A stretch of DNA of 64,000 nucleotides from Candidatus Odyssella thessalonicensis L13 (lineage in GTDB: Bacteria > Pseudomonadota > Alphaproteobacteria > Paracaedibacterales > Paracaedibacteraceae): contig NZ_AEWF01000008.1 in the NCBI RefSeq assembly GCF_000190415.1, positions 17,739 to 81,738 on the forward strand, in the 5' to 3' direction. The notes below the pieces were generated by a model. It made no database searches and was not told the origin of the DNA. It worked only from the letters and a program-made list of their open reading frames with translations. Shown here one piece after another: positions 8,276-15,388 of the stretch (positions within the stretch are counted from its first letter, which is position 1; every line of letters begins with the position of its first letter). The position numbers and the translations under genes were made by a program.

Positions 8276-8581
8276 ATGGGAAAACGATTAATTGAATCTA
8301 TGAGAGAAGCTGTTGAGTTTGCAAAGGGTGAAAGAAATGAAAGCAAAGTGACAAAGCATCGATCCATAAAGGCCGTAAGTATACCCGACTCTATTAATCC
8401 TAAAGAAGTTCGTCTGGCCTTAAATATGACGCAGGAAGAATTTGCTGCACGTTTTGGCTTTAATTTACATACTTTACGCAATTGGGAGCATAATAGACGT
8501 CATCCGGATAGAGCCGTTTTAGCATATCTATATGCGATCTCTAAGCATCCTCAAGAAATTGAAAGCTCCTTGAGAGATTAA
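8276..8581 (+). CDS. HigA-like antitoxin with XRE helix-turn-helix
   Basis: The 101-residue protein has an XRE/HigA-type HTH in its second half. PKEVRLALNMTQEEFAARFG is followed by NLHTLRNWEHNRRHPDRAVLAYL, a standard DNA-recognition unit, and the N-terminal 45 residues probably wrap the toxin. The start at 8276 is preferred: it follows TGGAG and comes right after the toxin stop. An in-frame ATG at 8258 inside the toxin gene would add six residues. The pair should autorepress and act as an addiction module stabilising the plasmid. Confidence 0.83.
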   Translation: MGKRLIESMREAVEFAKGERNESKVTKHRSIKAVSIPDSINPKEVRLALNMTQEEFAARFGFNLHTLRNWEHNRRHPDRAVLAYLYAISKHPQEIESSLRD

Positions 8582-8800
8582 TCAATAAAGTACTGAGCAA
8601 TTTCTTCCTAACATTTATCTCACAAGGATATTATAGGAACCTGCTATAAGATATAAGTTAGAAGCTAGACGGAACTAGTTGTGAGCAGTTGAATTTCTGT
8701 TCCAAATTAAGCAATTGAGGCAAGCATGTTAAAAAGAAGACGGCCAGTTGCATTATTGGTATTGATATTCTCATCAATTCCTTGAAAGGTAAGTTTCTTA

Positions 8801-9625
8801 GGGACTGTTGCATGTAGAAACTAATGAAAGATAATAGCATTTATCAAAGCTCGTGAAGATAGGTTTTTACAATGAAGAGTGATTTCTGGAAGCGTCGTTT
8901 TAGGGGCTTAATCATTTTACAATGTATGCGTTGGTATTTGCGTTATCCGGTTAGCTACCGTAATTTTGAGGAAATGATGGAGGAGCGTGGGGTAGACATT
9001 GATCATACAACCATCTATCGTTGGGTTCAGAGATATGCCCCAGAGTTTGAGAAAAGGTTGCGCTGGTATGCTAAGCCATTGGGTTTTTCCTGGAAAGTTG
9101 ATGAAACCTATATCAAAATTAAAGGTCAATGGAAGTATCTTTATCGTGCTATAACTTCTGATGGCCAAACCATTGATTTTATGCTTTCGCATAAAAGGGA
9201 TACTAAGAGTGCTATTAAATTTTTTAAAAGAGCCCTTAAACAATGTCATGAACACCCATGTAAGATTAACACGGATCAAAATCCAGCTTATGCTAAAGCT
9301 ATAGAGAGAATAAAGAAAGAGGAATCATTAAGCCAGAATGTCAGTCATACTCAAGTAAAATACAGCAATAATAGAATTGAATCTGACCACAGTAGATTGA
9401 AAAGGCGGCTTGTACCTATGCTTAGCTTTCAATCCTTTCATACAGCGAATCGTACATTGAAGGGCGTTGAAGCCATGCTCATGCTTGTTAAGAAGCAAAC
9501 CTGTTTCTTGAGGAAGTCTTTAGGTGAGCAGATCAAGCTCATTAATGAGCTCTTCCATATATACTCTTAAAATTGTAGATAATTGTTAGATTTCCTATAC
9601 CCTTACTCTCTTAATGCAACAGACC
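8801..9625 (+). mobile_element. IS6-like insertion sequence, 825 bp, apparently intact
   Basis: Imperfect terminal inverted repeats GGGACTGTTGCAT (8801) and ATGCAACAGACCC (ending 9625) enclose one transposase gene. The TGTTGCA core is typical of IS6/IS26-family ends. No matching 8-bp duplication flanks it (gtttctta versus ataaatct). The ends differ from those of the element at 629-1452, so these are two distinct IS6-family members. Confidence 0.85.
8872..9570 (+). CDS. IS6-family DDE transposase, full length
   Basis: At 232 residues this is the normal size for IS6 transposases. The N-terminal HTH region (RWYLRYPVSYRNFEEM and HTTIYRWVQRYAPEFEKR) is followed by the catalytic triad: Asp in VDETYIKIKGQWKYLYR (near residue 83), Asp in INTDQNPAY, and Glu in NRIESDHSRLKRR. 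It catalyses replicative cointegrate formation. The start follows a poor ribosome site (TTTTTACA), as is common for transposases. Confidence 0.93.
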   Translation: MKSDFWKRRFRGLIILQCMRWYLRYPVSYRNFEEMMEERGVDIDHTTIYRWVQRYAPEFEKRLRWYAKPLGFSWKVDETYIKIKGQWKYLYRAITSDGQTIDFMLSHKRDTKSAIKFFKRALKQCHEHPCKINTDQNPAYAKAIERIKKEESLSQNVSHTQVKYSNNRIESDHSRLKRRLVPMLSFQSFHTANRTLKGVEAMLMLVKKQTCFLRKSLGEQIKLINELFHIYS

Positions 9626-9835
9626 CATAAATCTAGGTACAGTTATAGGCACTTTTAAAAAGAGTAGCCATTTTAACAGTATACTCTACTGAGTAAATAG
9701 ATAGGGAATTCAATAACTCCTCTTATCTAGCTTGAATTTAATAGATTGCTACAGTAAGAAATTATCATAGTAATCTTAAGACACTGCTCTAGATTTACAA
9801 CTTTTAGTCTACAGCGTAGTTAGAGAGAAAATAGA

Positions 9836-10495
9836 ATGCCTTTAAAGTTATTTATTAATTCAATAATATTATGCTCTTCCATTTATAGTATTAAAGTGTT
9901 TTCTCTCGAATTAGAAGATTCTCCTACTTATAAAGCCACTTTTATTTCAAGAAGCTCTATGTCATGTTTTTGTCTTCCTCGAAAGCTTTTTTCATTTTTA
10001 TCCCTTACAAGAGATATGCAAAATAGTAGAGGAGATTGGCAGATAGTCGAAAACCAAGAAATTATCAAAGATGACCACTTATTTTTTGCTGACTTCCCAG
10101 CAGAGCTTATTGAAGCAGTGTCATATTATTGTACTCCAAGAGACATTGTAAATCTCGCAAGTACATGTCGTGAGTTGCATAATTTTTTTTCAAGGGAAAT
10201 GTATTGGAAAATGTTCGTAAAGCTAGGGCCTTATAGCAAATCTGAGCAGCGAATGCCTGAGGGATTTTATAAAAAGAATGCCTTTTTAAATTACTATTAT
10301 TTAGAGGGTATAAAATCCAGCAATCCTTCAAAAAAGAGAGCTTATATTAGAAAAGCTGCCGCTTTAGGACATGGAGATGCCTCAGCTTTGATAAATTATT
10401 GGCGAAAGCTAAAAACTGGTAAAAATATAATCCAGAACTCAGCTATAAGTTCTTATGTTCCCGGGTATGTAGCCAGGAAGTATACTCTAAATTAA
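9836..10495 (+). CDS. exported F-box protein, candidate host-directed effector
   Basis: The 219-residue protein begins with a hydrophobic signal-like sequence (residues 5-25, IINS/LCSS type). A clear F-box lies at about residues 83-127: FADFPAELIEAV, then PRDIVNLASTCRELHNFF, then YWKMFVKLG, matching the FP-x-ELI, D-I-x-x-L-x-x-TCR and W-x-x-x-F positions. A short Sel1-like helix pair (RKAAALGHGDASALINY) follows near residue 170. F-boxes bind Skp1 and recruit substrates to eukaryotic SCF ubiquitin ligases, and bacteria lack that partner, so the protein is expected to act in a host cell. Legionella and other amoeba symbionts use such effectors. It stands alone, just after an IS6 element, consistent with acquisition by transfer. 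Confidence 0.72.
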   Translation: MPLKLFINSIILCSSIYSIKVFSLELEDSPTYKATFISRSSMSCFCLPRKLFSFLSLTRDMQNSRGDWQIVENQEIIKDDHLFFADFPAELIEAVSYYCTPRDIVNLASTCRELHNFFSREMYWKMFVKLGPYSKSEQRMPEGFYKKNAFLNYYYLEGIKSSNPSKKRAYIRKAAALGHGDASALINYWRKLKTGKNIIQNSAISSYVPGYVARKYTLN

Positions 10496-10844
10496 CAGTC
10501 TTCATCTTGAAGGAGAAGATAATTCTTTTATGTTCATGTAAAAGGAAGGAAAGCGCTCAAACTAAGAGCGTTAATATCAAAGAAATACCCAACCTTAATG
10601 TCTTTAACAAAAAACAATGAATTCTCAGTCAAAAAAATCTGTGAAAGAATCAGGTCCAGGACTTTTACAAGATTAAAAGTGAAGCAATAAGAAGTAAGAA
10701 ATAATTATTATTCAAAATAAAGAGGGTAATTTTTTGAACAAAATGTTAAAATGATTTCTACAAATCTCACATCTTATATTACGGGATAGGTGTTTTTTAT
10801 AAGACATAGTCCTAGTGACTATGTCTTATGGATAATCTTATTGA
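10496..10844. other. intergenic with a perfect inverted repeat
   Basis: No gene is seen. The notable element is the hairpin at 10799-10829 close to the stop of the minus-strand ATP-grasp gene. Confidence 0.5.
10799..10829. terminator. perfect 13-bp hairpin downstream of the ATP-grasp gene
   Basis: ATAAGACATAGTC and GACTATGTCTTAT pair perfectly around the loop CTAGT. It lies 16 bases beyond the ATP-grasp stop codon. On the minus strand the hairpin is followed by ATAAAAAACACC rather than a T-run, so termination would be rho-assisted, or the hairpin may protect the mRNA 3' end. Confidence 0.5.
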
Positions 10845-12146
10845 TTATTCAATAATAATGCTCTCTTTAAGGCGCTGTGCCCATTTCTCAACCTCATTAA
10901 TTGGATTGTTTGAATGCTTAATTCTAAAGGCCACAAGTCCAATAGTATCAGATAAGCTAGCAGGATTTTCAACAATATCGCCTGGCCTTAGCCAAGTATC
11001 AAGAAATAATAGATCTTCACTCTCGGAAATGTCCTTAACTTCTTTAACTTTGCCTCCTTTTGAATACATAAGAACAAAACCTGTTTGATCAGTTGGGAAT
11101 TGCTGATATTTTGTAGCAGGTAAACCTGCTTGGAGAGCGAAATGTTGCTCAAGCAAATCTAATCCAAAACATTTTTGCCAATCCAACCGGATAAAGCCGC
11201 CCCCTACACGAGAGCCAATCTCACAAAATACAATTTCTCCTGAATTTTTTTGAAAAATTTCCAAGTGAAATGCGGAACCCTTTGTATCGGGTAATGATCT
11301 AATGACCTGTTGAGTATACTCTAGTATTGGGCTTACTCGAGAGTCATCAGGGCTTAGCATATAACTTCCTGTAAACTTACCAGATACGCACTCCATACAT
11401 TGATTTACATATTGAGAAGGCCAAGCTACCAGTACTTTGTTGTTTTGAGTGAGCCCGTCAATATGAAACATTGTCCCTTCAATAAATTCCTCTAAATCCC
11501 ATCCAGGATTATTTGAGAAGAAAATTTCTTTCTTGAATGCTAGTTTTTTTATATCCTCTGCGTTTTTCAATAATGTTACGTCTTTAGCACCTGCTTCATC
11601 TACAGGCTTCATAATTAAAGGGAAAGGATTTTCTGAGGAAAATTTTATAACATCAAAAATTGTATGTGCCCTAATAAAACGAGGGACCCTAACATTATTT
11701 TTAGATAGTATCTCTTTCATTCTAATTTTGTTTCTAAATGCAAAAGCACTATTTGCATCTTGCCCAGGAATATTAAAGTATTCTCTGAGAAAAGCTGCTC
11801 TCGTAATATCTGTTTCTGTATTTGCACAAAGCCCTACAATGTTATAACTCTTTGTAAGCTGTAATAAAGCTAGTTCTGGTCCCTGAGAAGAAACATATTC
11901 GGGGACTTCACATACAATTAATTTGTCATTTTTTGAAAAGAGTTGTATGTCTTCCTTTTCTCCCATGCACACAACAATCGTTTTACATGGAAGTTCAGAC
12001 AAAAATTTGTCTGCTTCTAAACGTTTAGTTCCACTTTTAGATAAAACAACAATAGCCTCTTCTCGAACAGGGTGGCTTTCTTCAGCCGCAAAGGCTAATG
12101 TTTGCAAAAAAGCAAAATTGATTAGTAAAAACTGAAAGAGGCTCAT
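10845..12146 (-). CDS. ATP-grasp ligase with N-terminal signal sequence
   Basis: The 433-residue protein has an ATP-grasp fold of the amino-acid-ligase type (BacD/carnosine-synthase-like). A Rossmann-like start (residues 30-100) is followed by the ATP lid FPLIMKPVDEAGAKDVTLL, FHIDGL, and the metal-binding end HLEIFQ, then IVFCEIGSRVGGGFI. Such enzymes join an amino acid or peptide carboxylate to an amine through an acyl-phosphate. Oddly, residues 1-20 form a good signal peptide (hydrophobic run, then LAFA-AEES cleavage site). An ATP-dependent ligase would be idle in the periplasm, so either the start is later or the enzyme is secreted onward. It faces away from the peptide/ABC operon across a 315-base divergent promoter region, so it may belong to the same pathway. 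Confidence 0.82.
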   Translation of the reverse strand: MSLFQFLLINFAFLQTLAFAAEESHPVREEAIVVLSKSGTKRLEADKFLSELPCKTIVVCMGEKEDIQLFSKNDKLIVCEVPEYVSSQGPELALLQLTKSYNIVGLCANTETDITRAAFLREYFNIPGQDANSAFAFRNKIRMKEILSKNNVRVPRFIRAHTIFDVIKFSSENPFPLIMKPVDEAGAKDVTLLKNAEDIKKLAFKKEIFFSNNPGWDLEEFIEGTMFHIDGLTQNNKVLVAWPSQYVNQCMECVSGKFTGSYMLSPDDSRVSPILEYTQQVIRSLPDTKGSAFHLEIFQKNSGEIVFCEIGSRVGGGFIRLDWQKCFGLDLLEQHFALQAGLPATKYQQFPTDQTGFVLMYSKGGKVKEVKDISESEDLLFLDTWLRPGDIVENPASLSDTIGLVAFRIKHSNNPINEVEKWAQRLKESIIIE

Positions 12147-12461
12147 AATTCTTGTCCTTCTGATGAAATATATCTGCCATGCATGGAAATATACATGTAC
12201 TAGGTGTTTTTTGTTCTAGGGGGTAAAATTTTAAAAGGGAAGGTTATTTTATGTGATCACTGTAAAACCTGTATTAATTAGTATGTTTGCTTCTCTGTAT
12301 AAAAAAAGTACCAAAGCTAAAAATTAAAGGTTAAATTATATGGAATTTTATCTTTTTTTTGAACGCATATTTGATAACAATTTTTATTGGTTTGCCCTTA
12401 ATATTATATAAATTTAAGGTGTAAATAATTATAATTTAAATAAAAGGAGATTAATATAAAT
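12147..12461. promoter_or_regulatory. divergent promoter region between ATP-grasp and peptide operon
   Basis: A 315-base, very AT-rich region separates the two divergent transcription units. A strong ribosome site AAAAGGAGA sits at 12442-12450 in front of the 36-codon gene. I see no single convincing promoter hexamer pair, and no operator repeat. Confidence 0.5.
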
Positions 12462-12572
12462 ATGACTAAACTAACTGCAGAACATATTAAAAAGATAAAC
12501 AATATTACTAAAACTATTAAGGAGTCAAAAGGTTCTAAGACTCCTACAACGATAATCGCTTACGTACGTTAA
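12462..12572 (+). CDS. 36-residue peptide, candidate precursor or leader peptide
   Basis: ATG at 12462 follows AAAAGGAGA with 11 bases between, and the frame ends at TAA 12570-12572. The peptide starts MTKLTAEHIKKINNITKTIK and ends with the residues SKTPTTIIAYVR. The first 20 or so residues form an amphipathic, Lys/Ile-rich leader-like helix. The last 12, after Gly24, are rich in Ser, Thr and hydrophobic residues and could be a core peptide. It is followed eight bases later by a perfect palindrome and then the ABC transporter gene, an order common for modified-peptide precursors that must be made in excess. Alternatively it is an attenuation leader, being rich in Thr, Ile and Lys. There is no cysteine. 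Confidence 0.6.
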   Translation: MTKLTAEHIKKINNITKTIKESKGSKTPTTIIAYVR

Positions 12573-12579
12573 GCATACA

Positions 12580-12621
12580 TTATTATATCTCACTCAAAGA
12601 TCTTTGAGTGAGATATAATAA
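12580..12621. promoter_or_regulatory. perfect 42-bp palindrome between peptide gene and ABC gene
   Basis: The half TATTATATCTCACTCAAAGA (12581-12600) is followed directly by its exact complement (12601-12620), and the outermost T/A pair extends it by one base each side. As RNA it gives a stem of about 19 bp with no T-run, ending one base before the ABC ATG at 12622. It should reduce read-through or translation of the downstream genes relative to the peptide, since any ribosome site for the ABC gene lies inside the stem. Confidence 0.8.
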
Positions 12622-15387
12622 ATGGAGAAATGGAATCGGAGTCTTTTATATTTGTTACAATATTATAAAGATATTAAATTACTTTCAGCGCAAGCCCTTA
12701 CAATCACAGGGCCATATTTTTTATTATTGCCAATTATTAAATCAGTCAGCTTCTTTGTTGGCATAGCTGTATCTTATTTAATTTATCTATTTATATCTTC
12801 GCCTGAGCATCAACCTTTTACTCCAATAGCATGCTTGCTTATGGGCCGCTTATTTTTATTACTCCTCTCATATGTAGTGGAAATTAATAGCCGTAAAAAG
12901 GTTTCTAGCTGGTTTCTCAATAAATTATTGTCCTCAAAACTATCTTTCAGTCGAAAAGAAAAGCTAGAACGGATAGCTAATCGTGACTTCCTAATACTTT
13001 TTGAAGATTTGATCAGGGTTAGCGATATTTTATACTTTATTATTGTGTTTTTTATACTTTGTTTAAGTTCAGTTTTTGTTAGTTTTATAGATACTTTCCT
13101 CCTCGTATTCTCCTCCTTATTATATATTTTACTTTCTCACCTAATTGCCAAGCGTACTATTTATTATACAAAGCAGATTTATAGCAATGCAAGAGACCGC
13201 ACGGAGCTAGTAAGCAGGTGGGTAAGTATACGTAAATACTTACTTAATTGGGGAATCCAAAATACATTTTTAAGTAAGTTAAAGCATATCTTGCAAGAGG
13301 AGGTTGCAAACCGTAACAGAGACTCTTTCTGGAAATGCCTAGATGCTTATCTGATTATTTTTAGTGGGATTATCCCTATCGGTATTTCAGTTTTTATTTG
13401 CACGTTATTTTCTACTCCATTAAATGTGCCGCTTTTGTTGATATACTGGGTAATGATACCATTTATCAATGTTATTATGGAAATTGGTCGTTTCCCTGCA
13501 TCTTATATTCAAATAAAGTCCGTTTTTGAGGATCTCACTTTACTAAAAGAAGAAAACTTATCGAAAACAAATGCAGCTATAAACTTTGATGATAGTTGGG
13601 AGATTTGGGAAGATACACTAGAAAGCAACATCCTTGTTACTGATCTCAATGCAATTGCCTTAGAAATATCTGGCTTAGTTCAGGAATTGCAGTTAGATAA
13701 AAAAGAAAACTACGTTTTAGAATTAGGTGGTAAAAATATTTCCGCTGGGCAACGTGAGCGTATTCTTCTTCTGAGAGCGCTTAATTTGGCTAAAATTACT
13801 CATCGCCCTTTAAATATATCAGTCGAGTTTTCTTCACTTGACAACAATACGCTTAGAAAGGTCCTACAGATTATTGAACTCTACTCTAAAGAGGTAACAA
13901 TTAATCTGAAACATTTTGAACGATTAATTATTTCCAAAGATATAAACACTCAGGACCAAAAACAAAGTCTTATTTCTGAACCAGATAAGAAGATAAACAA
14001 GTCAGAAGAAGGAAAAATTGATTCCTCATCTATAAGTTTATTTAGAGAAGTATTGCCTCTTTTAAAAGCTTCTTTAAGCCCTTGGTTCATATTTCCTGCT
14101 TTAGCATTAGCTTTAATTGGAATGCTTATAAAGAAGCAAGATGGTTATGTTCTAAATAATATTATTATAGCACTAATCTTGGGTATCGTCAGCGTATATG
14201 CTTGCTCAAAATTAGGGCAGACCATAGAAAAAGTACTAAGGGGAAAAGGACTAAAGTGGGTTGATGATATTCTTTTAATAGCCAATTTTCAGAATGGTCC
14301 TGACATAGTGCATCGACTTACAAGAGATATTACGGTTTTTTGGGAACGCCTTACTTATTATTTACATGATTTAAACTGGTATTTCTTCAATATAGTAGTA
14401 GCAGTAGTCCTCATAGTTTGGGAAGGTCACATTAACGCAATTTTTATTGCCAGCCTTTTTATATTTTGTGCAATTTGGCTTTGGGTCTCTCTAGCTAGTA
14501 AAATCGAGGCTGCTCAAACAGAGCTAGTTGAAGGAATAAATTTATTCTTGAAAAATGCTTTAAATTTTTCTTGCTTAGGATCAGCCTTCTTTATAGATTA
14601 CTTACGTACAAAGAGGGCAGAGTTTTTAAGAGAAAGCGTAAGTAGATTTGTCCAGAGATACCAATGTTTATTTACTTTAAAAACTGCGCTTATTTTTTGC
14701 GCTCAAGCTCTTTCGGCTATCATTATTCTTTGGAATTTGAAGTTTTACGAGCATAATTTTACCTATGACAACCAGCTTGCGGGGCTTTTTACTTCTCTAC
14801 TTATTGTGGATCGTCTAATTCAGAGCTTTTTTCAAGCTTTAACTGGTTTTAATACCCACAAATTGTCATACATACGGCTTAATAGCTATCCTGTTTTAGT
14901 TATAAGGGAGCCCTTAGGGATAGAAATTCTCAAGCATCAGTTACACATTCCTGAAGTTAATGTATCCATTACGCAGAATAGCTTTAAAGAAATTCTTGTA
15001 GATATAGGCTGCTGCTATTCTCTTATAGGCCCTTCAGGAATTGGAAAAAGTACTTATCTGAGAGAGATTGCACGCTTCTCTTTAAACGACTCCTCAATCT
15101 GTCCTCTCAATAATATTCTATATTTTGATAAAGCATCTCAAGATATTCTTTCTATTCCTCCTTTTAAAGGAGGGATTAGTGAATATCTAAAAGATAAGCT
15201 TGCTTCAAAAAAGCTTATAATTTTGGATGAAGCACTTTCCCACCTAGATAAATCAAATTGGGATAACTTTGTGCGGCAGATTCAAACATATATAAGTTGC
15301 TACCATATGAGCGCTATTATAGTGGATCATAGATTTACAGTTAATAATAAAATAGATTTTGAATCCTTACAGTGTAGGAAAAATTAA
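12622..15387 (+). CDS. tandem ABC transporter with complementary half-NBDs
   Basis: The 921-residue inner-membrane protein has the order TMD1 (about 25-300), partial NBD1 (about 330-430), linker, TMD2 (about 475-745), partial NBD2 (about 770-915). NBD1 keeps the helical subdomain and a signature motif ISAGQRER (near 372-379) plus a D-loop-like SSLD, but has no Walker A or Q-loop. NBD2 has Walker A GPSGIGKST (near 803), a Q-loop-like SQD, Walker B KLIILDEALSHLD (near 863) and the switch His in VDHRF, but no signature segment. The two halves could together build exactly one complete ATP site. By context it exports the product of the upstream peptide gene or pathway. No peptidase C39 domain is present. 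No free ribosome site precedes the ATG. Confidence 0.82.
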   Translation: MEKWNRSLLYLLQYYKDIKLLSAQALTITGPYFLLLPIIKSVSFFVGIAVSYLIYLFISSPEHQPFTPIACLLMGRLFLLLLSYVVEINSRKKVSSWFLNKLLSSKLSFSRKEKLERIANRDFLILFEDLIRVSDILYFIIVFFILCLSSVFVSFIDTFLLVFSSLLYILLSHLIAKRTIYYTKQIYSNARDRTELVSRWVSIRKYLLNWGIQNTFLSKLKHILQEEVANRNRDSFWKCLDAYLIIFSGIIPIGISVFICTLFSTPLNVPLLLIYWVMIPFINVIMEIGRFPASYIQIKSVFEDLTLLKEENLSKTNAAINFDDSWEIWEDTLESNILVTDLNAIALEISGLVQELQLDKKENYVLELGGKNISAGQRERILLLRALNLAKITHRPLNISVEFSSLDNNTLRKVLQIIELYSKEVTINLKHFERLIISKDINTQDQKQSLISEPDKKINKSEEGKIDSSSISLFREVLPLLKASLSPWFIFPALALALIGMLIKKQDGYVLNNIIIALILGIVSVYACSKLGQTIEKVLRGKGLKWVDDILLIANFQNGPDIVHRLTRDITVFWERLTYYLHDLNWYFFNIVVAVVLIVWEGHINAIFIASLFIFCAIWLWVSLASKIEAAQTELVEGINLFLKNALNFSCLGSAFFIDYLRTKRAEFLRESVSRFVQRYQCLFTLKTALIFCAQALSAIIILWNLKFYEHNFTYDNQLAGLFTSLLIVDRLIQSFFQALTGFNTHKLSYIRLNSYPVLVIREPLGIEILKHQLHIPEVNVSITQNSFKEILVDIGCCYSLIGPSGIGKSTYLREIARFSLNDSSICPLNNILYFDKASQDILSIPPFKGGISEYLKDKLASKKLIILDEALSHLDKSNWDNFVRQIQTYISCYHMSAIIVDHRFTVNNKIDFESLQCRKN

Positions 15388-15388
15388 A

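Noticed and set aside
7915..8581. Phage-type repressor/antirepressor pair
   Set aside because: Size, order and the RelE-like core fit a toxin-antitoxin pair better, and no phage genes are nearby.
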